From assembly GCA_937894675.1 (NCBI GenBank), contig CALCQO010000004.1, positions 62,001 to 126,000 of the forward strand: a stretch of 64,000 bases of DNA, read 5' to 3'. This DNA comes from an uncultured Clostridia bacterium. GTDB taxonomy: Bacteria; Bacillota; Clostridia; Christensenellales; Aristaeellaceae. The position numbers and the translations under genes are program-made. Numbering within the stretch: the first letter of the stretch is position 1; every line of letters begins with the position of its first letter. This document shows, in pieces, positions 1-7,705 of this stretch. The notes beneath the pieces are model-generated. The model saw nothing but the letters and a program-made list of their open reading frames with translations, had not been told where the DNA came from and did no database searches.

Positions 1-184
1 CCGCCCCGGCCTGGGTGAAGCGCCAGGTGTCCTTGCCGGGGTGGTCCACCTCAAAATCATGGGCGTCATGCTTGATAACCCCCACCTTCAACCCCGCTTG
101 CTTCAGCAGGGGCACCAGTTTTTCGATGAAGGTGGTTTTTCCTGTGCCGGAAAAGGCGGTAAATGAAAATACAGGCGGTTTCAT
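1..184 (-). CDS. mobB: MobB, molybdopterin-guanine dinucleotide biosynthesis protein B (5' part, truncated by window edge)
   Basis: The minus strand from 184 to the window edge encodes about 61 residues starting MKPPVFSFTAFSGTGKTTF. The P-loop FSGTGKTT, the following helix, and the motif GVIKHDAHDFEVDHPGKDTWRF are characteristic of MobB, the GTP-binding accessory protein of molybdenum cofactor guanylylation. The ATG at 184 follows an AAAGG box closely. It lies downstream of a promoter, a Moco-type riboswitch and an intrinsic terminator on the same strand, which supports the assignment independently. The rest of the gene, and any operon partners, are outside the window. Confidence 0.9.
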   Translation of the reverse strand, partial: MKPPVFSFTAFSGTGKTTFIEKLVPLLKQAGLKVGVIKHDAHDFEVDHPGKDTWRFTQAGA

Positions 185-234
185 CCTTTGTTCGCGGCAC
201 GCGCCGCGCTCCTTTCCTGGTATAGAATTGATAG

Positions 235-263
235 AAAAAAGCTGCCCGCCAAAAGCGAACAGC
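235..263 (-). terminator. Intrinsic terminator between riboswitch and mobB (expression platform)
   Basis: Read on the minus strand, a 9-bp stem (GCTGTTCGC paired with GGCGGGCAGC, two G-U pairs) around a U-rich loop is followed directly by six T residues. It sits between the candidate Moco aptamer and the mobB start, where a ligand-controlled transcription terminator is expected. Confidence 0.75.
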
Positions 264-298
264 CTGCACAGCACGGCATCAACCAGGCGGCAACGCCT

Positions 299-418
299 GA
301 TTGTTCGCTTCCTTCTCAAACACGGAAGGCCGGAACGTTTCCCCTCCGACCCTGGGCGGATTGCTCCGTCGCGGCCCTGCCCGCATGGTGGCCTTTAGCG
401 GAAAGGGCTCGGAAACTG
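299..418 (-). promoter_or_regulatory. Candidate molybdenum cofactor (Moco) riboswitch aptamer
   Basis: On the minus strand the leader contains, in order, TTTCCGAGCCC, GCTAAAGGCCACC, GGCCGCGACGGAGCAATCCG, CCAGGGTCGGAGGGGAAACG and CCTTCCG...GAAGGAAGCGAA. The GGCCG(C/T)GAC, CCAGGG and purine-rich GAAA segments follow the order I recall for the E. coli moaA Moco leader. The element begins about where the upstream promoter would start transcription and is followed by a terminator hairpin and then mobB, a Moco gene. Assignment rests on recalled consensus plus context. A covariance-model search for the Moco RNA motif would settle it. Confidence 0.7.
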
Positions 419-426
419 ATGGACAA

Positions 427-455
427 ATTGTACCAAGGCGCTTTCCGGCTGTCAA
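427..455 (-). promoter_or_regulatory. Sigma-70/A promoter for mobB leader
   Basis: Minus strand TTGACA at 455-450 and TACAAT at 432-427, separated by exactly 17 bp. Predicted start near 420, at the 5' edge of the riboswitch. Confidence 0.8.
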
Positions 456-496
456 TCCCGGGCAGGAAGTGTCCCAAACGGCTATCCGCGCCTGTG

Positions 497-526
497 TTGC
501 GCGTGCCATTCCCCGCGTGATACAAT
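497..526 (+). promoter_or_regulatory. Probable promoter for the small coiled-coil gene
   Basis: TTGCGC at 497-502 and TACAAT at 521-526 with an 18-bp spacer, about 32 nt upstream of the ATG at 558. Confidence 0.5.
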
Positions 527-557
527 GAGCCCGGCAAGCAATTCTCGGGAGGTGCGC

Positions 558-710
558 ATGGACGATAAACAAACCTTGCAGGCGTTGGAAAAGAACATCC
601 AAGCCCTGCAGGAGCAGCTGGACGAACTGACCCAGGCCATCGACAGCCTGACAGAAATCACCGCCGATCTGGAAGACCGGGTGGAAGAACTGGAAGAAGA
701 GAAGGAATAA
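558..710 (+). CDS. Small coiled-coil protein of unknown function (50 aa)
   Basis: Starts at ATG 558, preceded by GGGAGG; an upstream in-frame ATG at 525 lies inside the promoter -10 and is less likely. The product MDDKQTLQALEKN... is almost entirely heptad-like and acidic at its C-terminus (DLEDRVEELEEEKE), predicting one continuous coiled coil. It resembles small SlyX-like or DUF coiled-coil proteins in style, but I recognise no family. It has its own promoter and terminator, so it is a monocistronic unit. No signal peptide, so presumably cytoplasmic. Confidence 0.65.
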   Translation: MDDKQTLQALEKNIQALQEQLDELTQAIDSLTEITADLEDRVEELEEEKE

Positions 711-715
711 TCAGC

Positions 716-749
716 AAAAAAACTGCCGCGATGAAGCGGCAGTTTTTTT
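716..749. terminator. Bidirectional intrinsic terminator
   Basis: AACTGCCGC / GCGGCAGTT stem with GATGAA loop, A-run on one side and seven T on the other. Serves the 558-710 gene on plus and the 759-1466 gene on minus. Confidence 0.9.
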
Positions 750-758
750 CGCATTGTT

Positions 759-1466
759 TTAGTGATTACCAGCGGTCAGCTTGGGCATGGGGATGACCTT
801 CACCATGTTGCTGCGGGCCAGGTAGGTTTCCCGGCTGTTGGGGGATACATCCAGCAGCAGGGCGTACATGCCCGTTTCCTCCGGGGTATAGGTGTACATC
901 TGCTCCTTCAACGGCTCCTGCAAGGGGCCTTCCTCGTGCACCACTTCCCCCGTGTCCGCATTGACAACGCGGTACACCAGCTCGCTGCGCTTGGGCAGGT
1001 TGGTGGTATACACCGCAAAACTCAGGGGCTGGCCCACTTTGGCCATCTGCTGCTGGGACACCACCGACACATCCCGGCGGTTGATGTACAGGCGGAGGGA
1101 ATCCTCCGTCCATTCCGTCTTGCCGTCGGTGGCGGTTACCCGGAACACATAGATGCCGTTGGGATGGGTGGGCAGTTCGGGGGTAAAAACGATGGTGGGG
1201 TCGGTCTGCCAGTCAAAAGAGTCCACCACCTTGCCGTAGCATAAAAGGTCTGCCCGAATGCGGATGGGGCCGTCGCCGCCCATCACCTTGGTGTAGGCGC
1301 TTACCTGGGTGCCCCGCTCGCTGATTTCGTTTACATCAAGATAGGTGTGATAAATCCAAACCGTCTTGGGGTCCCGGGGTCTGTCCTTGGGTTTGGCCGC
1401 GAGGGCGGCGCCGGTCAGTACAGTAAACAGAGCGACAAACAGAATCAATACCTTGGCTTTCCTCAA
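759..1466 (-). CDS. Secreted protein with Ig-like beta-sandwich character, unknown function
   Basis: The best start is a TTG at 1466, about 8 nt after GAGGAAAGGAAG; the ATG 13 codons earlier (1505) has no such site. The product (235 aa) opens with RKAKVLILFVALFTVLTGAALA, a Sec signal peptide with an ALA cleavage site. The mature part is beta-rich with two segments resembling Ig-like or accessory beta domains (roughly residues 40-125 and 125-225) with phrases such as GIYVFRVTATDG and TPEETGMYALLLDV. It has no anchor, no catalytic motif and no recognised family. Probably exported to the cell surface or released. Monocistronic. Confidence 0.75.
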   Translation of the reverse strand: MRKAKVLILFVALFTVLTGAALAAKPKDRPRDPKTVWIYHTYLDVNEISERGTQVSAYTKVMGGDGPIRIRADLLCYGKVVDSFDWQTDPTIVFTPELPTHPNGIYVFRVTATDGKTEWTEDSLRLYINRRDVSVVSQQQMAKVGQPLSFAVYTTNLPKRSELVYRVVNADTGEVVHEEGPLQEPLKEQMYTYTPEETGMYALLLDVSPNSRETYLARSNMVKVIPMPKLTAGNH

Positions 1467-1675
1467 AATGGCTTCCTTTCCTCGTCGCGGGCGGCTGTCA
1501 CGCATACAGGCTGCGCACCATGCAGGGCTGTCTGCGCCGTCCAGTTGGGTTGCTTTTTCCGCAACGAAGCGGATTATAACACACTTTCGAAATAAATGCT
1601 AATTTTGGTATTTACTTCCGTAATAATTTATTATCATCCCGTAATATCCTTTGTGGCATCAGCGAATTGCCAACA

Positions 1676-1713
1676 TAAAAAACCGGCGGCTGCCCCAACA
1701 GACATCCGCCGGT
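1676..1713 (-). terminator. Intrinsic terminator of the metallophosphatase gene
   Basis: ACCGGCGG / CCGCCGGT stem followed on the minus strand by a T-run (TTTTTTATG). Confidence 0.85.
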
Positions 1714-1728
1714 CTTCCTTCTTGTTCT

Positions 1729-3168
1729 TTATACCGGGATATAGGTTTCCAGATCTTTTCTGTTGTATGGCCCTTTGCGCAGCAGCTGTTCCATAGCCTC
1801 CACCGCCTTGATGCCCACATCTTTGTGTTTTTTTCCATAGCGCTCGGGCACCGCTTGCCTGGTAACATAGGCCACCTGGTAGAGGGCGCGGGGATCCACT
1901 TCCTTATCCCCCGCGAACACCCTTTGGATGCGCTGGCCGTAGGGATTCTCCAGTTTGAAATAGATGCGGAGGCCGGCGCAGCGCTTGATGTAGCCGCCCA
2001 TTTGCTGAAAGGGCTGGGTGGAGAAGGTGCTCTCCAGATTGTCCTCCAGCATGTCGATGATCTCCTGCCCCGTCAGTTCCGCCGAGCGGATCATGGGGTT
2101 CATGGGCACAATGGTATACAGGTGGCGCCTGGTCAGCTTGCCTTTTTTCACGGCGCCGCCATACCGCCAGCCGTTGGAGAAGGCGATGGGCAGCCCTGTG
2201 GCTTCCCGCATGGCGTCCAGCAGCAGGTAGTCCATGGTGCCGAAAAAGCTGCTGCCCCGGTGCAAATCGACGCGGCTGCTGCCCACGGGCGTGTCCAGCT
2301 CGTTAGCGAAGGAGGCAAGCACCTTGTCCTTGCGCAGCATGGCCAGCATGCCCCGGTCCTGGGGGATGGTCTTATCCAGCACCACATACTCATGGCGGAT
2401 GCTTTGGATGCCCTGATCCACCTTCAATCGCAGAAAACCCAGGGAGCTGGCCAGGGCGCCTGATTGGATGATGTACGCGCCGCCGATTTTCTGCGGGCTG
2501 CGCACCCGGTTGTGGGTATGGCCGGAGAGGCACAGGTCGATGCCTTCCACCTGCTCCAGCAGCGCGATGTCCTGAGGATACCCCAGGTGGGACAGCAGCA
2601 CCACCAGGTCTACCCCCTGCCTGCGCAGTTTTTTCACCTGCGCCCGGGCTTCGGAGATACCGTCGGTAAAGTCAGCCCCTTCTGAAAACACCGCGGGCAT
2701 GTTTTTCTGGATGATATTGGAGGCAAGGCCGATGACGCCGATAGTCAGCCCGTTCTTTTCCAGGATGGCGCTGGGCTGAAAGAAGTGCTTCCTGGTGCCG
2801 CGGTGGTACACATTGCTGGCCAGGATGGGGTAGCCCAGCTTTTCTTCCAAAGACTTCAGATGGGCAGGGGTGTAGGCAGAATCCCAATGAAAAGTCATGG
2901 CGTCCACTCCGAGAGCCTGCAGGTAGGGCACCATCACTTCGCCCTTGGTGTCCACCGCCTCCCTGGTGCCGTGGAGGGTGTCGCCATTGTCCAGCAGCAG
3001 CACTTCCTGGGGGTACTTCTCGCGGTATTCCTTCACCTTGGTCATGATGCGGGGGTAGCCGCCCAGTGTTTCTATCCGGAAGCCTTCGGACGTGTAGCGC
3101 ACATCCCCATGGGGATAAAGGTTGGCGTGGGTATCGTTGATTTGCACAATGCTCAGGTACTTGGCCAT
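1729..3168 (-). CDS. Bifunctional metallophosphatase/5'-nucleotidase family protein (UshA/SoxB-like), cytoplasmic
   Basis: Start chosen at ATG 3168 (MAKYLSIVQINDTHAN) because AAAAGGAGG precedes it; the 47 upstream in-frame codons are leader sequence. 479 aa. N-terminal calcineurin-like phosphoesterase: D12-x-H14, N61-G-D63, H94, H194 (LLSHLG) and the GHTH motif H217/H219. The C-terminal half (from about residue 300) matches the 5'-nucleotidase C domain (NGWRYGGAV, ELTGQEIIDMLEDN). The usual GNHE is TFHWDSAY here, so the Asn ligand is missing, as in SoxB-like members (GHWEF). No signal peptide, unlike classical periplasmic or surface 5'-nucleotidases. Likely a nucleotide or cyclic-nucleotide phosphoesterase; substrate unknown. 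Confidence 0.85.
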   Translation of the reverse strand: MAKYLSIVQINDTHANLYPHGDVRYTSEGFRIETLGGYPRIMTKVKEYREKYPQEVLLLDNGDTLHGTREAVDTKGEVMVPYLQALGVDAMTFHWDSAYTPAHLKSLEEKLGYPILASNVYHRGTRKHFFQPSAILEKNGLTIGVIGLASNIIQKNMPAVFSEGADFTDGISEARAQVKKLRRQGVDLVVLLSHLGYPQDIALLEQVEGIDLCLSGHTHNRVRSPQKIGGAYIIQSGALASSLGFLRLKVDQGIQSIRHEYVVLDKTIPQDRGMLAMLRKDKVLASFANELDTPVGSSRVDLHRGSSFFGTMDYLLLDAMREATGLPIAFSNGWRYGGAVKKGKLTRRHLYTIVPMNPMIRSAELTGQEIIDMLEDNLESTFSTQPFQQMGGYIKRCAGLRIYFKLENPYGQRIQRVFAGDKEVDPRALYQVAYVTRQAVPERYGKKHKDVGIKAVEAMEQLLRKGPYNRKDLETYIPV

Positions 3169-3307
3169 AGAAACGCCTCCTTTTCTTTCTAGAATATACC
3201 CGGAAGGAACTGCTATATTGAAGAAACGCGAACGGTTTTCTTCCCTATAGCCTGGGCTTGCCTGGGTATAGTAGAATAAGTATAAAGAAACAGGAGGAGG
3301 GAAACCC

Positions 3308-3994
3308 ATGACATGCGGCCATCATTGCGATACCCATTTCAGCTGCCTTTCCCATGTACCCATTTTTGACGGCCTGGACAAAAACGACAAGCTGGACATC
3401 GCCCGCACCGCCCTGTCCAGGGAGTATCAGAAGGGCGAGATGGTGTACAGCGCCGGGGAAGAAGGCGGGCGGCTGTATGTGCTGTACACCGGACGAGCCA
3501 AGGTGTTCCGCCTGAACCCCAACGGCAAGGAGCAGGTGATCCGCATGGTGGAGCCGGGCGACTTTATCGGGGAACTTTCCCTTTTTTCCTCCCTGCCCCT
3601 GAGCGACAATGTGCAGGCGACCAAGCGCACCACCATGTGCATCCTGGACGGCAAGGAATTAAAAGCCCTGATGGCCCGCAGGGCGGATTTGGCCTTCAAG
3701 GTAATGGACGAACTGTCCCGCCGGCTGGAAAGCGCGGAAAACCGCATCGAGGCCATCAGCCTGGGCAGCGTTACCCAGCGGGTCGCCCTGGCGTTGCTGG
3801 ACATGGCGGGCGGCAAGGAAGAACTGACCCTGCCCATGACCAAGGGTGACTGGGCCTCCCACCTGGGGATGAGCCAGGAGACCCTCAGCCGAAAGCTGTC
3901 CTCCATGCAGGAGGAGGGGCTGATCGCGCTGAAGGGAACGAGGGGCATCCATCTGCTGGACAGGCAAGCCCTGGAGGAAATGGGGACGGAGTAG
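3308..3994 (+). CDS. Crp/Fnr family transcriptional regulator with FNR-type cysteine set
   Basis: 228 aa. An N-terminal cyclic-nucleotide-binding-like beta barrel (about residues 18-125) is followed by a dimerisation helix and a Crp-type winged helix (about 150-225) with recognition-helix sequence MSQETLSRKLSSMQEEGLI. Cysteines at 3, 7 and 13 (C-x3-C-x5-C) precede VPIF, and C111 lies in RTTMCILDG, the position of E. coli FNR Cys122. Together these could ligate an oxygen-sensing 4Fe-4S cluster. ATG 3308 is preceded by AGGAGGAGGG. It is divergent from the metallophosphatase, with 139 bp between them. Target genes unknown. Confidence 0.88.
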   Translation: MTCGHHCDTHFSCLSHVPIFDGLDKNDKLDIARTALSREYQKGEMVYSAGEEGGRLYVLYTGRAKVFRLNPNGKEQVIRMVEPGDFIGELSLFSSLPLSDNVQATKRTTMCILDGKELKALMARRADLAFKVMDELSRRLESAENRIEAISLGSVTQRVALALLDMAGGKEELTLPMTKGDWASHLGMSQETLSRKLSSMQEEGLIALKGTRGIHLLDRQALEEMGTE

Positions 3995-4026
3995 CCCACC
4001 CCCTGGCCTGGCAAATTTCCCAATAT

Positions 4027-4060
4027 AGAATCGCTCCCGCCAATTGGCGGGAGCGATTCT
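4027..4060. terminator. Perfect inverted repeat between convergent genes, probable terminator
   Basis: AGAATCGCTCCCGCC and its complement around AATT. The T-tract is poor on both strands, so termination efficiency is uncertain, but its position between two convergent 3' ends supports the role. Confidence 0.6.
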
Positions 4061-4077
4061 GCTATCAGATTAAGTGT

Positions 4078-5714
4078 TCAGTTCTCCTTGCCGCGTTTCA
4101 GAAAGCCTTTTCCCTTTGTGTTCTCCGCCTTCTGCTCCTCCACCTGGAGCATGATGACCTTGTCATTCTCCATTAGCTGGGTATCCCCCAAGGGCACGAT
4201 GACATCCTGGCCGCTGCGCTGCACCATGACAATCAGCGTATTGGTGGGCAAGGACAGGTCCTTCACCACGCGGTTGGCCCACTCGTGGCCGGCTGGGATG
4301 GTGAACTCGATCAAATCATGGCCGCTGTGGTCGAAGTGCTTTTCACCGCCAAGTACAATGGTGTCATTGGTTTCCAGTACCACCTGGCCTCTGGGCACGA
4401 TGGTCTTGCCCTCCCGCTCAATCTTGGCGACGATAAAGTCGAAAGTCAGGTTGAAATCCTTCACCTGGGTACCCACCAGGGAGCTGCCCTCGTGCAGCCG
4501 GGTTTGCAGGAAGCCGATTTCCGCCTTGTCCTGATAGTAGTTGAAGGTTTGCAGCACGGTATCGTTGGGGTCCAGCATATCCCACTTGCGGGCGGCGGGC
4601 GGCATCAGGCTGCCCTGCACGAGGGAGCTGAGCACGCAGATGCCGAATACGATATGGTACACATCCACCGCGAAGGTTGCCCCGCTGTTGACCGCCATGA
4701 TGGCAAAGGCAATGGCCGCAGCGCCGCGGATGCCCGCCAGGGAAATCATGTTCAGCTGGTTGCGCTTGAGCTTGAAGGGCAGCATCAGCCCCTCCACACT
4801 GAGGGGACGGGCCAGGATGGTCATAAACAGCATGATGGCCAGGGCGATGGGCAGTGTTTCAATAAACTTGGAGAAATCGCTCAGCAGACCCAGCACAAAG
4901 AACAGGGCAATCTGCATGATTTCCGAAAAGCCGTCAAAGAAAACACGATGTCCCGCTTGCCGCGAAACTCCATATTGCCAAGGGAGATGCCCAGGATGTA
5001 CAGCGCAAGGTACCCATTGCCCCCAATCAGGCTGGCGGCGGCGAAGGTAACCAGCATCATGGCCGCCATCATCACGGCGGACAAGCCGTCCTCCTTCAGG
5101 TTATAGCGCTTGAGGAATTCGCCGAATAAAAAGGCCAGTACAAAACCCACCAGCAGCCCCAGCGCCACCTGGGAGAGCACCAGCACCGGCACCGACATGT
5201 TGGAGCCTAGAATGACCGACAGGAACACCATGGTCATGGTATAGGCGGTGGGGTCGTTGGAGCCGCTTTCCAGTTCCAGCAGGGACGCAGTGTTGTATTT
5301 CAGGTTCAGATTTTTAGAGCGCAAAATATTGGAAACGCTGGCGTAGTCGGTAGAGCCCACGATGGAACCCACCAGCATGCCCTCCAGCATGGAAAAACCA
5401 AGCACAAAGCGGCAGAAAAGCCCGGTCAGCAGCGCGGTGGTAACCACCCCCAGGGAGCTTAACACAATGGCTTCCTTGGCCACGGGCTTAGCCATCTTCC
5501 AGTTGGTGCCAAAGCCGCCATAAAACATGATGACCATCAGCGCCACGGTCGCCAAACCGTCGGCAAACTCATAATCATCAAAGCTCAGCCCCAGCAGCCC
5601 AAAGCCCATGCCCAGCACAATAAACAGCAGCAGCGCCGGAATCCCATGCTTGCTGGATATCCGGATGGCAAACAGAGCCAGAATCAGAATAATACCAATG
5701 ACTAAATACTGCAT
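4078..5714 (-). pseudogene. Potassium(sodium)/proton antiporter, CvrA/NhaP2-like, interrupted by a 1-nt frameshift
   Basis: Two abutting reading frames form one protein. The 5' part (start ATG 5714, MQYLVIGIILILALF, SD GGGAG) gives about eight membrane segments of the CPA1 fold with ELESGSNDPTAY. It runs to GKRDIVFSL and then goes out of frame. The 3' part continues in another frame as FDGFSEIMQIALFFVLGLL, followed by more membrane segments, a TrkA-C/RCK-C-like domain and a C-terminal regulatory domain. Adding one T to the TTTT run at 4940-4943 restores VFFFDGFSEI and one frame of 545 residues. Either a genuine inactivating deletion or a homopolymer sequencing error. Without the lesion this is a K+/H+ or Na+/H+ exchanger of the cytoplasmic membrane. 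Confidence 0.85.
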
Positions 5715-5792
5715 AAACGCTCCCATCCATATAAAGCTTTCGAGACAATCCTGAAAACACAAGCAAGCTTGTCCCCACTAATGACCGGATAA

Positions 5793-5821
5793 ATTATAGC
5801 CCAGGATAGGGAAATGGTCAA
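5793..5821 (-). promoter_or_regulatory. Promoter of the antiporter gene
   Basis: Minus strand TTGACC (5821-5816) and TATAAT (5798-5793), 17-bp spacer, about 80 bp upstream of ATG 5714. Confidence 0.75.
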
Positions 5822-6095
5822 ACAATGAATGAAAGAAACAGAACAGATACAGAGATGCAAGGCGAAGAATAAAGGTATTTGGTTTACAAGAAGTCTGAGT
5901 TAATTTATATCTCATTTCTTTGTATCGTTGATTGCTATGGAAAGATTCTTTTCTTCAGCTACATCATGCTGCTGGATTTCCGCTCTTCCGATTCGCTATC
6001 ATTCTCATTTTGTCACAAATTCTTTATCCCTATATTGGTCTTGCTGCACTTTCGCCGCTCTTTTCAGGGGGCGGCTCTGTGTTTTATGAATGTTT
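5822..6095. other. Intergenic region with no gene recognised
   Basis: AT-rich stretch between the divergent antiporter and metF promoters. Short open frames (for example 5879-6112) have no ribosome site and look hydrophobic only by composition. I see no riboswitch or repeat. Confidence 0.5.
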
Positions 6096-6096
6096 A

Positions 6097-6105
6097 TGCT
6101 ATAAT
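6097..6105 (+). promoter_or_regulatory. Extended -10 promoter of the metF-metH operon
   Basis: TGCTATAAT with the TG dinucleotide one base before TATAAT (6100-6105); the -35 region is weak. It lies 30 bp upstream of the metF ATG, leaving a leader too short for an S-box or T-box. Confidence 0.6.
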
Positions 6106-6135
6106 TGGCTGAATTGCTGTTGAAGGAGTTTGGAG

Positions 6136-7020
6136 ATGAAGATTCGCGATATTTTATCCCAGGACAGGGTTACGGTGTCCTTTGAGGTGTTTCCCCCCAA
6201 GGCAGGCATGCCGCTGGATTCGGTGATGGCCTGCACCCAGCGCATCGCAAAACTGAAGCCGGACTTTTGCTCCGTCACCTACGGCGCCAACGGCGGCGCG
6301 TCCATGAACACGGTGGCCATCGCCGGCCACGTCCAGCAGGAGACGGGCATGACCGCCCTGGCCCATTTGACGGGGGTTGCCTCCACCAGGCAGAGCGTGC
6401 GGGAAAAATGTGAAGAGCTGAAAGCCCTGGGCATCCAGAACATCCTGGCCCTTCGGGGGGATGTGCCCCAGGACGCGGACTTTGTCCCCTCCAAGGATTT
6501 TCCTTACGCGTCGGAATTGATGGCGGAAATCCGCCACCAGGGGGATTTTTGCATCGGCGGCGCCTGCTACCCCGAAGGCCATGTGGAGAGCGAGGACAAA
6601 TTCCACGACATCAACACCCTGCGCATCAAGCAGGAAGCGGGGGCGGATTATTTAATCAGCCAGATGTTTTTTGACAATGACATTTTCTATAACTTCATGT
6701 ACCGTTTGCGGGACGCGGGCATCACCCTGCCCGTCATCCCTGGCATCATGCCCCTGACGGCTTTCAAGCAGATTAAGCACATCAAGAAAATCTCCGGCAC
6801 CAACCTACCGGCGCAGCTGTTGGCCATTGCCGACAAGTTCCACAACAACCCCGAGGCCATGCAGCAGGCGGGCATCGTGTACGCTTCCAACCAGATCATC
6901 GATTTGGTGGCCAACGGCATCAAGGCGTTCCACCTGTACACCATGAACAAGCCGGAGATTGTGGAAGGCATCATGGCCAACCTGCGCCATGTGCTGGGCA
7001 GGGAGGAACAGCATGCCTAA
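6136..7020 (+). CDS. metF: Methylenetetrahydrofolate reductase
   Basis: 294 aa from ATG 6136 (MKIRDILSQDRVTVSFEVFPPK); an in-frame TTG at 6130 is possible, but GAAGGAG at 6122-6128 spaces better to the ATG. The TIM-barrel signatures of MetF are present: VSFEVFPPK, SVTYGANGG, HLTG, LALRGDVP, YPEGH and ISQMFFD. It reduces 5,10-methylene-THF to 5-methyl-THF, the methyl donor for MetH two genes downstream. The stop overlaps the next start (ATG 7013). First gene of a three-gene operon. Confidence 0.95.
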   Translation: MKIRDILSQDRVTVSFEVFPPKAGMPLDSVMACTQRIAKLKPDFCSVTYGANGGASMNTVAIAGHVQQETGMTALAHLTGVASTRQSVREKCEELKALGIQNILALRGDVPQDADFVPSKDFPYASELMAEIRHQGDFCIGGACYPEGHVESEDKFHDINTLRIKQEAGADYLISQMFFDNDIFYNFMYRLRDAGITLPVIPGIMPLTAFKQIKHIKKISGTNLPAQLLAIADKFHNNPEAMQQAGIVYASNQIIDLVANGIKAFHLYTMNKPEIVEGIMANLRHVLGREEQHA

Positions 7021-7705
7021 GGTAGGCTATGCCCGCCCCTTTCCCCAGGTGCCACTTAAGGAAGTGTACCGGTACATGGGCTACAAGGGAAGAACGCCGG
7101 GGCGGGATATCCAAAGCCGGGTAGAGGCTGTGATAGAAAAACTGCGGGGAGCGGCGCAGCCCCGATTGCTCTACCAGCGCTTTCCCCTGGTTTGGCAGGA
7201 AGGGAATGCGCAGGCGGCGGACTTTGCCCTGCAGGGGCAGGATGTTTTAAACAACCTGCGGGGCTGCAGGGAAGTCTATTTGATTGCCGCCACATTGGGC
7301 AGCGGGGTGGACCGGCTGATCACCCGCCTGGCGCTGGACTCCTCCGCCGACATGGTGATTCTGCAGGCGGCCGCCGCCGCCGCCTTGGAAGAAGTGCTGG
7401 ACCAGGAAGAGCAAGCGGTGAAGGAACGGCTGCGGCCTCAGGGGCTGTCCCTCAAGCCGCGTTTTTCCCCCGGCTACGGGGATATGCCGCTGAGCATGCA
7501 GCCGCGGCTGTTAAGCGCCCTGTCCGCCCCGCGGCTCCTGGGGCTGTCAGTCACCGACAGCCTGATGCTGACCCCGCAAAAAAGCGTCACCGCTTTCGCG
7601 GGCATCTGCCCCCTGGGGGAGGAGAGAGTCACCAAGCGGGGCTGCGGCGCCTGCGCCAAGGAAGACTGCGCCCTGCGCCAGGATAAACAACAGGAGGAAG
7701 TATGA
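7013..7705 (+). CDS. Cobalamin-dependent methionine synthase activation-domain protein
   Basis: 230 aa from ATG 7013, GAGGAA just upstream, overlapping metF by 8 bp. It resembles the stand-alone form of the MetH C-terminal activation domain: an N-terminal helical part (PFPQVPLKEVYRYMGYKG), then LIAATLGSGVDRLI, AAAAALEEVLDQ, FSPGYGDMPLSMQP and SVTDSLMLTPQKSVTAFAGI, ending in a Cys-rich tail (CGACAKEDCALR). It would bind SAM and support reductive reactivation of cob(II)alamin. The metH gene immediately downstream lacks this domain, so the two probably act as one split enzyme. Stop overlaps the metH start. Confidence 0.88.
   Translation: MPKVGYARPFPQVPLKEVYRYMGYKGRTPGRDIQSRVEAVIEKLRGAAQPRLLYQRFPLVWQEGNAQAADFALQGQDVLNNLRGCREVYLIAATLGSGVDRLITRLALDSSADMVILQAAAAAALEEVLDQEEQAVKERLRPQGLSLKPRFSPGYGDMPLSMQPRLLSALSAPRLLGLSVTDSLMLTPQKSVTAFAGICPLGEERVTKRGCGACAKEDCALRQDKQQEEV

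Noticed and set aside
3169..3307. FNR/CRP-type binding site in the divergent region
   Set aside because: No TTGAT-N4-ATCAA or TGTGA-N6-TCACA palindrome found by eye.
5879..6112. 77-aa hydrophobic frame in the antiporter-metF gap
   Set aside because: Phe/Ser-rich only because of T-rich DNA; no ribosome site, overlaps the metF promoter.
6106..6135. S-box or T-box leader for metF-metH
   Set aside because: Leader after the extended -10 is only about 25 nt, too short for either element.
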